Positions 41,941 to 49,802 of a stretch of DNA of 64,000 bases are shown piece after piece. A model generated the notes under the pieces. That model saw only the letters and a program-made list of their open reading frames with translations, was not told where the DNA came from and did not search any database. The stretch covers positions 1 to 64,000 of the forward strand of contig NZ_QCZK02000053.1 of the NCBI RefSeq assembly GCF_003347595.2, given 5' to 3'. The translations under genes and the position numbers were made by a program. Numbering within the stretch: position 1 is the stretch's first letter; each line of letters begins with the position of its first letter. This stretch comes from Botryobacter ruber. Its GTDB lineage: Bacteria; Bacteroidota; Bacteroidia; Cytophagales; Hymenobacteraceae.

Positions 41941-42131
41941 TTGTTTAATGGTTGAATTGTTAATGGTTGATTTTTTTGGATAGATCGCCTTTGTTAGACA
42001 GGTTAAAACTTTTTTCAATTGGAGATGGAATGTAAATGTCTCATTTAAGAGGTTGAACAATTTAGCCATTTAACCATTAAGCCATTCATCAGAAAAAAAC
42101 AATTTAACAATTGAGCAATTTAACAATTTAT
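41941..42131. repeat. 8-nt-period arrays between prs and rplY
   Basis: Left part (41941-41972) has TGGTTGAA/TTGTTAA units. Right part (42050-42131) has the complementary GAACAATTTAGCCATTTAAC type and then CAATTTAA CAATTGAG CAATTTAA CAATTTA. The two parts can pair over an 80-nt centre. The right end supplies sequence immediately upstream of the rplY -7 box. Confidence 0.75.
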
Positions 42132-42144
42132 TTCCCTACCTTTG
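42111..42144 (+). promoter_or_regulatory. Putative promoter of rplY
   Basis: TACCTTTG at 42137-42144 matches TAnnTTTG, 29 nt before the start codon. The only -33 candidate is TTG (42111-42113), 23 nt upstream, inside the CAATTTAA array. Confidence 0.5.
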
Positions 42145-42172
42145 CAGCCACAAAAATTTAAAAACATTTATA

Positions 42173-42757
42173 ATGAAGCAATTAGAGATTATAGGGTTTA
42201 AAAGAGCAAATCTCGGTAAGCAGGTTTCCAAAGATCTGCGCAATGAGTCTTTTGTACCAGGAGTACTTTATGGTGGTGCTGAGCAAGTTCACTTTTATGC
42301 TCCAGCTATCCTTTTCAGAGACCTGGTATATTCTCCGGAAGTATACGAAGTTGACCTGAACATAGAAGGTACCCACTACAGAGCGATCCTGCAGGACTTA
42401 CAGTTTCACCCGGTAAACGAAATGCTGCTGCACGTTGATTTCCTGGAGCTTCAGGAAGACAAACCGGTGAAAATCGACGTTCCTGTTAAATTCGTAGGAA
42501 CATCGCCAGGTGTTATTGTTGGTGGTAAACTGGTTACCAAACTGCGTAAGCTGCGTGTGAAGGCGCTTCCTGCGAACCTTCCTGACAGTGTAGAAGTTGA
42601 CATTTCTGACCTGGAGCTTGGCAAGTCTATCAAAGTTAGCAAAGTAAAACCGGCTAACTACGAAATCCTGACTAATGCCAACGCCCCTATTGCAACAGTT
42701 ACTATCCCACGTGCCCTTAAGAGTGCACAGGCAGAGGAAGCTCGCGGTAAAAAATAA
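42173..42757 (+). CDS. rplY: 50S ribosomal protein L25/Ctc
   Basis: This 194-residue protein combines an N-terminal L25 domain that binds 5S rRNA (LEIIGFKRANLGKQVSKDLR, then NESFVPGVLYGG) with a C-terminal CTC/TL5 beta domain (about residues 95-180, VPVKFVGTSPGVIVGGKLVT and VEVDISDLELGKSIKVSKVK). It is the longer form, known as general stress protein Ctc in other phyla. The basic C-terminal tail ends EEARGKK. It is often followed by pth, as here (421 nt downstream). A strong terminator lies directly after it. Confidence 0.95.
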   Translation: MKQLEIIGFKRANLGKQVSKDLRNESFVPGVLYGGAEQVHFYAPAILFRDLVYSPEVYEVDLNIEGTHYRAILQDLQFHPVNEMLLHVDFLELQEDKPVKIDVPVKFVGTSPGVIVGGKLVTKLRKLRVKALPANLPDSVEVDISDLELGKSIKVSKVKPANYEILTNANAPIATVTIPRALKSAQAEEARGKK

Positions 42758-42779
42758 TTTCCCGCTTTTAAGAGCAACG

Positions 42780-42816
42780 AAATCCTGTCCTGCACTGCGC
42801 AGGGCAGGATTTTTTG
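42780..42816 (+). terminator. Terminator of rplY
   Basis: AAATCCTGTCCTGC/GCAGGGCAGGATTT stem plus T-run, 22 nt past the stop. Confidence 0.88.
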
Positions 42817-42891
42817 TTTGTCTGAACCGCTGCTGGTCGTGATGGAGTGAGGTATTCAAGACAGGTAACTGGATTTAACTGATTTAAACTA
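42816..42891 (-). repeat. Isolated AATC-array module ending TTCAGACA
   Basis: On the minus strand it ends GCGGTTCAGACAAAC. It points toward the rplY stop from the other strand, so it does not face a start codon; this is one of two exceptions to the orientation pattern. Confidence 0.55.
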
Positions 42892-42898
42892 ATTCCTT

Positions 42899-43084
42899 TT
42901 TGTCATCCCCTGGGATCTTGTAGGCAAGCTGCAGAAACGCTTATTTCGAGCTTCGTTTCCACTGCTGATAAAAAATATATGGTTTAAACTGTTTATATCC
43001 TAATCTATAGAAATAGCTTTCCTTTTAAAACTCTTGTAGCTGGCCTAAGTGCAGTTTGTCCACAAGATCCCAAGGGGATGACAA
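42899..43084. repeat. Inverted pair of CCACAAGATCCC repeats
   Basis: Left copy 42899-42933 and right copy 43050-43084 are near-perfect reverse complements (TTGTCATCCCC..GGGATCTTGT and complement). Each also has its own small CCC/GGG hairpin. The 116 nt between are AT-rich and not coding. Single copies occur at 310-362 and 46215-46267. Confidence 0.75.
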
Positions 43085-43111
43085 GAGGAAGATAACAAGC
43101 GTGGAAGCGAG

Positions 43112-43178
43112 TAGATATTATCTGTTCTAATATAAAATCATAAGAATCAATCAATCACGACCATCAACGGTTCAGACA
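43112..43178 (+). repeat. AATC-array module abutting the pth start codon
   Basis: AATC/ATCA units of 9-nt period ending GGTTCAGACA directly before the ATG at 43179. It is the terminal module of the composite repeats without the preceding hairpins. Confidence 0.7.
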
Positions 43179-43811
43179 ATGCTAAACCGTATAAAACAGT
43201 GGCTGGGCTTCTCTCCTGAACCTGAAGCCACTCCCGAAGACACAACGATGAAATACCTGATTGTAGGCCTTGGCAACATTGGCCCCGAATACGCTGAAAC
43301 ACGCCACAACATTGGCTTTATGGTGCTGGACTACCTGGCTAAAAAATACGACGGGCAGTTTGATACCGGCAGGCACGCTTTTGTGGCTGAGATAAAAATG
43401 AAGGGCCGCACCTTTGTGCTGGTAAAGCCAACCACGTACATGAACTTAAGCGGCAAGGCGGTCGGGCATCACCTGAATTCGCTCAAGCTCCCGGTAGAAA
43501 ACATGCTGGTCATTACCGACGACATTGCCATACCGTTCGGGAAAATCCGCATCCGGGCCAAGGGCAGTGCCGGTGGCCACAACGGGCTGAAGCATATCGA
43601 GCAGACACTGGGACATAACAACTATCCGCGCCTGCGCTTTGGTGTAGGCGATGCCTATTCCAAAGGCAAACAGGTAGATTATGTGCTTAGCAGGTTCAGC
43701 GAAGACGAGCAAGCCGAACTTCAGACGCTTATCGAAAAAGCGGCTGAGGCAGTTATTTCGTTTGGCACCGTGGGCCTGGAAAGGACCATGAATTTTCACA
43801 ACATCAAGTAA
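43179..43811 (+). CDS. pth: Peptidyl-tRNA hydrolase
   Basis: This 210-residue enzyme recycles peptidyl-tRNA released by stalled ribosomes. The conserved start KYLIVGLGNIGPEYAETRHN holds the catalytic His. Further landmarks are KPTTYMNLSGKAV, the Asp in ITDDIAIPFGKIRIR, and GSAGGHNGLKHIEQTLG. The reading frame begins 23 codons before the usual family start (MKYLIVG at 43248). The extension (MLNRIKQWLGFSPEPE, then acidic) may be real or the true start may be 43248. If real, its ATG directly follows the repeat end GGTTCAGACA. Confidence 0.95.
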   Translation: MLNRIKQWLGFSPEPEATPEDTTMKYLIVGLGNIGPEYAETRHNIGFMVLDYLAKKYDGQFDTGRHAFVAEIKMKGRTFVLVKPTTYMNLSGKAVGHHLNSLKLPVENMLVITDDIAIPFGKIRIRAKGSAGGHNGLKHIEQTLGHNNYPRLRFGVGDAYSKGKQVDYVLSRFSEDEQAELQTLIEKAAEAVISFGTVGLERTMNFHNIK

Positions 43812-43833
43812 AGAGCTGCGCTGCAGGTTTATC

Positions 43834-43870
43834 AAAACCTCACAGCTTTTGCAGGCTGTGAGGTTTTTGC
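43834..43870 (+). terminator. Terminator of pth
   Basis: AAAACCTCACAGC/GCTGTGAGGTTTT stem with T-run, 22 nt past the stop. Confidence 0.88.
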
Positions 43871-43931
43871 TTTTACAGCTTTTCCGATTTTTTAAAGAAC
43901 ATATTAATGCCACCTGACACAAAATTTAACT

Positions 43932-45191
43932 ATGAAAAAAGTAGTACAGCTTTACCGGAACGCATTTGGCGGGCTTTCTGAGCCGGCCTGGATGCTCTCG
44001 CTGGTAATGTTCATAAACCGGAGCGGCGCCATGGTGCTGCCGTTCCTGGGCCTCTACCTGACAGAAGAACTGGGTTACAGCCTGCAGGACACCGGTATCA
44101 TCATCGGCATCTATGGCTTTGGCAGCATCTGCGGCGCCCTGCTGGGCGGCTGGCTCACCGATAAAACCGGGCATTTCTTCGTGCAGTTCTTCAGCCTGAC
44201 TTTGGGCGGACTGCTGTACTTTGTACTCCTGCACCTGCACCAGTTTGAGTACCTGGCAGCGGGCGTATTTATCCTGAGCCTGGTGAACGACAGCATGCGG
44301 CCAGCCAACGCGGCCTCCATTGCTACGTATGCCCGTCCCGAAAACGTGACCCGCGCTTTCTCGCTGAACCGCATGGCCCTGAACCTGGGTTTTTCAGTTG
44401 GTCCTGCTATTGGCGGACTACTGGCGGCTTTGTCGTACAACTGGCTTTTTATTGCCGACGGCACTACCTGCATTGTGGCGGGCATCTTTTTTTACCTGTA
44501 CTTCCGGCGGCAGCAGGGGCACCGGCCCGTACAGGCACAGCCTCATGCCGGCGCTGGCGCTGTCGGTTCGCCCTACAAGGACGGGGTTTTTATCCTGTTC
44601 ATTGTGCTGTGCTGCTGCTTTGCCACCGTGTTTTTTCAGCTGATCTCTACCCTTCCGCTCTATTACCGGCAGGTGTACAAACTCCCGGAGCTGCACATCG
44701 GCGGCCTGATGGCGCTGAACGGGTTGATCGTGTTCCTGCTGGAGATGCTGGTGGTGTACCTGCTGGCGGACAGGGTAAAGAAATCGCGGCTGATAGCGGG
44801 AGGTCTTTTGCTGCTTGGGCTGTCTTTTGTGCTCCTGAACCTGGTGCAGCACATGGCAGTACTGTTTGTGTCGATGTTTCTGCTGAGTGTAGCCGAAATT
44901 CTGGCGATGCCGTTTATGGCGACCATCACCACAGAACGCTCTACTGCCCAGAACCGGGGCGCTTATATGGGTCTGTACACTATTGCCTATGCGACGGCAC
45001 ACATACTGGCTCCCGTGCTTGGCACCAGGCTAATTGCATCCTACGGCTTTGCCACACTCTGGTGGGCAGCAGCTGCAATGGCTCTGGTGACAGCAGCAGT
45101 CCTCTATTTTGTGGTGCAGCGCCTCGAAAATGCAAGGTTACAGGAGCCTGCAGCTGCGCCACCGGCTCTGGGTAAGGCCGTCATCAGTTAA
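43932..45191 (+). CDS. Major facilitator superfamily transporter
   Basis: This 419-residue protein has twelve predicted membrane segments in two halves. The family loop between segments 2 and 3 is GALLGGWLTDKTGHFFVQFF, resembling the GxxxDRxGRR motif, and its half-repeat is LADRVKKSRLIAGG. The segment MVLPFLGLYLTEELGYSLQD is common in drug/sugar efflux MFS proteins of the MdtH type. The C-terminal tail is short and acidic. A terminator at 45213 closes the unit. The substrate is unknown; multidrug efflux is one possibility. Confidence 0.9.
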   Translation: MKKVVQLYRNAFGGLSEPAWMLSLVMFINRSGAMVLPFLGLYLTEELGYSLQDTGIIIGIYGFGSICGALLGGWLTDKTGHFFVQFFSLTLGGLLYFVLLHLHQFEYLAAGVFILSLVNDSMRPANAASIATYARPENVTRAFSLNRMALNLGFSVGPAIGGLLAALSYNWLFIADGTTCIVAGIFFYLYFRRQQGHRPVQAQPHAGAGAVGSPYKDGVFILFIVLCCCFATVFFQLISTLPLYYRQVYKLPELHIGGLMALNGLIVFLLEMLVVYLLADRVKKSRLIAGGLLLLGLSFVLLNLVQHMAVLFVSMFLLSVAEILAMPFMATITTERSTAQNRGAYMGLYTIAYATAHILAPVLGTRLIASYGFATLWWAAAAMALVTAAVLYFVVQRLENARLQEPAAAPPALGKAVIS

Positions 45192-45212
45192 TGCATGCAA
45201 AAACAGAAACGT

Positions 45213-45256
45213 AAGCGACTGTGGTAACTTCAGCTTTGCCACAGTCGCTTTTTTTC
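45213..45256 (+). terminator. Terminator of the MFS transporter gene
   Basis: AAGCGACTGTGG/CCACAGTCGCTT 12-bp stem and T-run, 21 nt past the stop. Confidence 0.88.
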
Positions 45257-45295
45257 ATAAATAAAGCTTTACTTTGTGATTGACAGCAAAACCAC

Positions 45296-46168
45296 ATGAA
45301 CCTACTGTATCTTACCTTTGGCCCGTATATCAAGAACCACTACCAGGCAAACTTTTCGATACTCTCCTTCCTGCAGCATCGGCAGGAAGTAAGGTCAATT
45401 TATGTGTACACCGATTACCCGGCGTATTACCAGCACCTGGGCGGGCATGTGCAGGTAGTTACCATCAGCGAAGCGCAGCTGCAGGACTGGAAAGGACCCT
45501 ACGACTTTTTCTGGCGCGTGAAAATAAAAGCCATCGAAGACCTGATCCTGCGCCAACCGGAGGAAGCCGTTGTCTACCTCGACTCCGATACCTTTCTGCA
45601 CAAGCCGGTGCAGGCATTCAATGAGCAGCTGAACCAGGGCGTTGCGTTTATGCATGAACGGGAAGGCGCCCTGCACCAGCTTCGCAGCAAAACCGACAAG
45701 CGCATGTGGCAGCAGGTAAAAGGCATGGATTTTGGCTCGTTTAAACTAAGCGAAAAGCACAGCATGTGGAACGCCGGTGTGGTGGCTGTGCCTGCCAGCA
45801 AAAACAAGCAGGCTATTGCCCTCGCCCTGGAGCTGTGCGATACCATGTGCCGCGAACAGGTAACGCCCCGGCTGATAGAGCAGTTCGCCCTGTCGGTTGC
45901 GCTCGACGAAACCTATGGCCTGCGCGAAGCCAAACCCTGGATCGGGCATTACTGGGGCAACAAAGACGAGTGGAACAACGAAATAAGCCGCTTCTTCCTG
46001 GAGTCGCTCCTGAAAAACTTTTCACTCGAACAGGACATCGACCGTATGCGCAGCTACGACTTTCGGAAAATTGCGCTGCACAAGCACATCAAAAACACCC
46101 GCCGCAGGTTAATAAACTTCATCGATTCAATTTTCCCGCCGAAGGATAAGCAGTTTGTGGAGGAGTAG
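45296..46168 (+). CDS. Glycosyltransferase-like protein (GT-A fold)
   Basis: This 290-residue cytosolic protein lacks a signal or membrane segment. A metal-binding DxD motif is clear in EEAVVYLDSDTFLHKPVQAF (about residues 87-106), and WNAGVVAVPASK is the acceptor-side loop seen in GT8-like and capsule-type transferases. The N-terminal NLLYLTFGPYIKNHYQANFS is in the nucleotide-sugar position. The overall layout is GT-A, but the exact family is not certain. It stands alone between the MFS terminator and the convergent metG. A role in surface polysaccharide building is inferred only from the fold. Confidence 0.75.
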   Translation: MNLLYLTFGPYIKNHYQANFSILSFLQHRQEVRSIYVYTDYPAYYQHLGGHVQVVTISEAQLQDWKGPYDFFWRVKIKAIEDLILRQPEEAVVYLDSDTFLHKPVQAFNEQLNQGVAFMHEREGALHQLRSKTDKRMWQQVKGMDFGSFKLSEKHSMWNAGVVAVPASKNKQAIALALELCDTMCREQVTPRLIEQFALSVALDETYGLREAKPWIGHYWGNKDEWNNEISRFFLESLLKNFSLEQDIDRMRSYDFRKIALHKHIKNTRRRLINFIDSIFPPKDKQFVEE

Positions 46169-46214
46169 GTCTGATACTAAATCGTAAAAAGGATCTTCCA
46201 TTGCACGTCCTCCA

Positions 46215-46267
46215 GTAGCAGGCCTATGTGCAGTTCGCCCACAAGATCCCCTACGGGGATGACAGAG
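46215..46267 (+). repeat. CCCACAAGATCCCC repeat, intact copy
   Basis: GTGCAGTTCGCCCACAAGAT followed by CCCCTACGGGGATGAC, with an ATCCCC/GGGGAT hairpin. Flanks GTAGCAGGCCTA upstream match those near 43037. Confidence 0.7.
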
Positions 46268-46331
46268 TGAAATTGTTTTGTGGAACCGGCTAAATACTAT
46301 CTGGTGTAAATAAGCAGAAATAGCAGCAACA

Positions 46332-46376
46332 AAAACAAAAGCAGCAGCACCGGGAAGATGCTGCTGCTTTTGTTTT
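46332..46376 (-). terminator. Terminator of metG
   Basis: Perfect 18-bp stem (AAAACAAAAGCAGCAGCA and complement) around a 9-nt loop, 20 nt past the metG stop. Confidence 0.85.
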
Positions 46377-46396
46377 ATAAATAGCTGAACTAAATT

Positions 46397-48436
46397 TTAG
46401 CTCACTCCTCCCCCATTTACCACAGCCTTGCTTGGCTGCACAAAAGCGAGCGAGCCGTCGGCGTTTTCAGCCATCAGGATCATGCCCTGGCTCGTGATGC
46501 CTTTGATTTCGCGCGGTGCCAGGTTTACCAGGATGCTTACCTGCTGCCCGATGATCGCTTCCGGAGCATAGTATTCGGCAATGCCGCTTACTACGGTGCG
46601 CTGGTCAATGCCGGTATCAACGGTTAGTTTAAGCAGTTTTTTGGTTTTAGCTACTTTTTCTGCAGCTATGATAGTACCGATGCGGATATCAATTTTCGAA
46701 AAATCTTCAAACGCAATATTCTCTTTGGCAGGCGCGGCCACGGCATTTGCCAGCACATTTGCCTTTTTAGTATCGAGCAGTTTCTGTACCTGTGCTTCTA
46801 CGGCGGCATCTTCTACCTTATCGAACAGCAGCTCGGGCTTGCCCAGGATATGGCCTGCGGGTAACAGGTCGGGTGCTCCGGCTTCGGCCCACTTGCCAAA
46901 TGGCCTTTCCAGCATAATGGCCAGTCGTACGGCGGAGTCTGGCAGGAATGGCTCCATCAGGATGTTCAGGCTGCCGGAAATTTGCAGGGCGATGTTCAGA
47001 ATCGTTTTCACACGCTCCGGATCGGTTTTGATCAGTTTCCAGGGCTCGGTGTCGGCCAGGTATTTATTGCCCACACGCGCCAGGTTCATCAGCTCACTCA
47101 GTGCATCCCTAAAGCGGTAGCGCTCCAGGTAGGTAGAAATTACCATCGGAAAATTCTGCAGCACGCCCAGCACCTCTTTATCGTAGTCGGTCAGTTCGCC
47201 GCGTGCCGGTACAACGCCTTCGTAGTATTTATGGGTAAGCACCACGGCCCTGTTGATAAAGTTGCCAAGGATGGCCAGCAGTTCGTTGTTGTTGCGTGCC
47301 TGGAAATCTTTCCAGGTGAAGTCGTTGTCTTTTGTTTCGGGGGCATTGGCGCACAGCACATAGCGCAGCACATCGGCTTTGCCCGGGAAATCCTGCAGGT
47401 ACTCATGCAGCCACACCGCCCAGTTGCGGGAGGTGGAAATTTTATCGCCTTCCAGGTTCAGGAATTCGTTGGCCGGCACGTTGTCGGGCAGCACGTAGTC
47501 GCCGTGCGCCTTGAGCATTGCCGGGAAAATGATGCAGTGGAACACGATGTTGTCCTTGCCGATAAAATGTACCAGCTTTGTTTCCGGGTCCTTCCAGTAT
47601 TTTTCCCATTCCGGCGTCAGGTCTTTAGTCGCGGAGATGTACCCGATGGGCGCATCGAACCACACGTACAGCACCTTTCCCTCCGCCTCTTTCAGCGGTA
47701 CCGGCACGCCCCAGTCGAGGTCGCGGGTAACGGCGCGCGGCTGCAAGCCCTGGTCTATCCAGCTTTTGCACTGCCCGTACACGTTTGATTTCCAGTCCTG
47801 CTTGTGGCCTTCCACGATCCACTCGCGCAGCCAGCCTTCGTACTCGTTCAGGGGCAGGTACCAGTGCTTGGTTTCGCACAGCACGGGCTTTAGGCCGCTC
47901 AGGGTACTTTTCGGGTTAATCAGGTCCGTGGCGTTCAGCGAGGTGCCGCAGGACTCGCACTGGTCCCCGTAGGCATTCTCGTTTCCGCACTTGGGGCAGG
48001 TACCTACAATGTAGCGGTCGGCGAGGAATTGCTGCGCCTTCTCGTCGTAGTACTGCTGCGTGGTCTGCTCAATGAACTTGCCGTCGTTGTAGAGCTTCAG
48101 GAAGAAATCGGACGCCGTTTCGTAATGCGTTTTGGAGGAAGTGCGGCTGTAGATGTCGAAGGAGATATTGAAATCTGCAAACGTATTCCGGATGAGTTCA
48201 TGGTATTTGTCTACGGCCTGCTGCGGCGTAATGCCTTCTTTTTTGGCACGAATGGTAATCGGAACGCCGTGTTCGTCGGAGCCACACACAAATTTCACAT
48301 CGCGCTCCTGCGAGCGCAGGTAACGCACATAAATATCAGCCGGCAGGTACACCCCTGCCAGGTGCCCGATGTGTACCGGTCCGTTGGCATAAGGTAATGC
48401 CGAGGTTATCGTATATCGTTTATAGTCGGTTGCCAT
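46397..48436 (-). CDS. metG: Methionyl-tRNA synthetase with C-terminal tRNA-binding domain
   Basis: This 679-residue class I synthetase starts from the ATG at 48436 (ATDYKRYTITSALPYANG), chosen over one seven codons upstream. HIGH motif is GPVHIGHLAGVYLPAD. The zinc knuckle is CPKCGNENAYGDQCESCG, giving the four-Cys type. The KMSKS position reads KISTSRNWAVW. Residues about 575-679 form an EMAP-II/Trbp111-like OB-fold (FSKIDIRIGTIIAAEKVA, SQGMILMAENADG) that binds tRNA and supports dimerisation. Upstream is composite repeat CE7. Confidence 0.97.
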   Translation of the reverse strand: MATDYKRYTITSALPYANGPVHIGHLAGVYLPADIYVRYLRSQERDVKFVCGSDEHGVPITIRAKKEGITPQQAVDKYHELIRNTFADFNISFDIYSRTSSKTHYETASDFFLKLYNDGKFIEQTTQQYYDEKAQQFLADRYIVGTCPKCGNENAYGDQCESCGTSLNATDLINPKSTLSGLKPVLCETKHWYLPLNEYEGWLREWIVEGHKQDWKSNVYGQCKSWIDQGLQPRAVTRDLDWGVPVPLKEAEGKVLYVWFDAPIGYISATKDLTPEWEKYWKDPETKLVHFIGKDNIVFHCIIFPAMLKAHGDYVLPDNVPANEFLNLEGDKISTSRNWAVWLHEYLQDFPGKADVLRYVLCANAPETKDNDFTWKDFQARNNNELLAILGNFINRAVVLTHKYYEGVVPARGELTDYDKEVLGVLQNFPMVISTYLERYRFRDALSELMNLARVGNKYLADTEPWKLIKTDPERVKTILNIALQISGSLNILMEPFLPDSAVRLAIMLERPFGKWAEAGAPDLLPAGHILGKPELLFDKVEDAAVEAQVQKLLDTKKANVLANAVAAPAKENIAFEDFSKIDIRIGTIIAAEKVAKTKKLLKLTVDTGIDQRTVVSGIAEYYAPEAIIGQQVSILVNLAPREIKGITSQGMILMAENADGSLAFVQPSKAVVNGGGVS

Positions 48437-48473
48437 ATTTTTTACTTGAAAAGGCAAATATACGAATAGCTGG

Positions 48474-48841
48474 TTTTAGAAAGTTAGAAAGTTTGGGAGG
48501 TAGAGAGGTAGAGAGGTAGAAAGGTAGAAAGGTAGAAATTTTGTAGGGGTTGAAAATCTTCAACCCTGTAACAGAGAGGTAGAGCGGTTGGGGGTATGGA
48601 GGTAGAGACGCGGTGCCCGCGTCTCCTGCACGAACCACAGGCAAATCCAAACAATCCTGGTATTCCTTAAATCTTCTTAATCTTGTTCAGACAAACCCAA
48701 TCCTGAAAATTCCTTTAATCCGCTTAATCCTGATTCAGACAAAAAGACAAACATAAAATCACAAAAATCATTTCATCACTACCATCAACGGTTCAAAATC
48801 AGGTTAATCAAAAAAATCACCGTAAATCAAAGGTTCCGACA
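48474..48841 (+). repeat. Composite intergenic repeat CE7
   Basis: 8-nt-period GGTAGAGA/GGTAGAAA array (48474-48540), GGGTTGAA...TTCAACCC hairpin (about 48547-48566), single 23-bp-unit copy, GAGACGCG...CGCGTCTC hairpin (48605-48625). Several AATC arrays of 9-nt period follow, ending GGTTCAAAA and GGTTCCGACA. It lies between the divergent metG and the 71-residue gene, and its GGTTCCGACA end points toward the latter. Nothing else is seen in 48437-48957 except the adjoining short repeat. Confidence 0.85.
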
Positions 48842-48875
48842 AACAGCAGCGGCTGTGGTGGCAGGTGCAGCAGAG
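48842..48875 (+). repeat. GGTGGCAG-family short repeat, copy 11
   Basis: CAGCAGCGGCTGTGGTGGCA followed by GGTGCAGCAGAGC; close to consensus, directly after CE7. Confidence 0.85.
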
Positions 48876-48957
48876 CGTTTCCAGGGTTTGGGGGCTCAAC
48901 TTTCAGCTGTTTTTCACATTTTTTTCGTACTAAAGATATCACCTTACCCATACCCAC

Positions 48958-49173
48958 ATGAAACACATGCATAACCCCAAGACCCGGAAAGGGGATGGCG
49001 ACGCGCTGGGAGAAAATAAAAATCATAACCAGAAGTTGTCGGACAAGCCTGCCCCCCGAGATGCCGACCATGAATCGGATACCACACCACCCGAAAACGA
49101 AGTGTACATCGACATTGAGCCTGATGAACTGCACCCGGACGAGGAGCCGCTGGATGTAGACGAAAAGGAATAG
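48958..49173 (+). CDS. Small acidic hydrophilic protein
   Basis: A 71-residue product with no recognised family. Its composition is extreme: many D, E, P, N, H and K and almost no large hydrophobic residues (NENKNHNQKLSDKPAPRDAD, then EVYIDIEPDELHPDEEPLDV). It is probably intrinsically disordered. It begins after CE7 and a GGTGGCAG-family copy and ends before a shared bidirectional terminator at 49255, so it is in a proper transcription setting. The codon pattern looks coding, but there is no homologue support. Confidence 0.6.
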   Translation: MKHMHNPKTRKGDGDALGENKNHNQKLSDKPAPRDADHESDTTPPENEVYIDIEPDELHPDEEPLDVDEKE

Positions 49174-49200
49174 CGAACAAAATACCGACAGCCAATTTTT

Positions 49201-49235
49201 GCTGCGCAGAGGCTGTGGTGACAGCCGCAGCAGAC
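49201..49235 (+). repeat. GGTGGCAG-family short repeat, copy 12
   Basis: GCAGAGGCTGTGGTGACAGC followed by CGCAGCAGACC, with one base changed in the core. Between convergent genes. Confidence 0.75.
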
Positions 49236-49254
49236 CTGAAGAAGCACACACACA

Positions 49255-49299
49255 TAAAAAAGCAGTGGCTCCTTGTTTAAAGGAACCACTGCTTTTTTT
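49255..49299. terminator. Bidirectional terminator
   Basis: AAAAAGCAGTGGCTCCTT/AAGGAACCACTGCTTTTT stem with A/T runs at both ends, between the 71-residue gene (+) and the lipoprotein gene (-). Confidence 0.88.
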
Positions 49300-49319
49300 G
49301 ATCCATAAAACATTTTGAT

Positions 49320-49664
49320 TTAGCGGGGAGACCTTATTTGCTGGGGCCATCCTGTATTGTGCCGGGTGGAGTCTATCGGTGCGTTTGGCGTTCGTGTTGG
49401 GCGCAACTGGGGAGGCGTAGTAGCCGGTGCATCGGTACCGGAACCCGCTTCTTCGATGTTCCGTTTCCGGTTGATCTCGCTGGACTGCTTCTCCATTCGC
49501 TCCCGCATCAGGTACATGTTGTTTTGTCCGGTATGCTGCAATCTTACCCTTTTTTCATGGTCCGGATGGGGCGCCATATCGGCATTTCCTCCCTCCGACA
49601 ACGACGTACAGGAAACGAGGCTCACCATCAGTACGCCTAGCAGCTGCTTTATATATGTTTTCAT
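49320..49664 (-). CDS. Putative lipoprotein of unknown function
   Basis: A 114-residue protein from the ATG at 49664, chosen because KTYIKQLLGVLMVSLVSC is a clean lipoprotein signal with Cys near residue 19; the frame continues upstream for 30 codons without signal character. The mature part is polar, with MAPHPDHEKRVRLQHTGQNN, an RERMEKQSSEINRKRNIEEA helix, and a P/T-rich tail (TTPPQLRPTRTPNAPIDSTR). No domain is recognised. It is probably a small envelope lipoprotein processed by Lgt. The gene ends at a shared terminator. Confidence 0.7.
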   Translation of the reverse strand: MKTYIKQLLGVLMVSLVSCTSLSEGGNADMAPHPDHEKRVRLQHTGQNNMYLMRERMEKQSSEINRKRNIEEAGSGTDAPATTPPQLRPTRTPNAPIDSTRHNTGWPQQIRSPR

Positions 49665-49802
49665 AGCTCTTAAAATTATACCATAAGCATCCCTGAAAAG
49701 AGACGCATTATTAAGTATACGGGTAAAAAAGTATAAAAGCCTAAAACATGGCAACTGCCACTGTGCTATAACAGGAGCAGAAAGAAAACAAGGCGCTATA
49801 AA

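Noticed and set aside
43197..43376. Minus-strand frame overlapping the start of pth
   Set aside because: Shadow of the conserved pth gene.
48437..48957. Riboswitch or T-box upstream of metG or the 71-residue gene
   Set aside because: The region is fully explained by composite repeat CE7 and a short repeat; no known riboswitch core was recognised.
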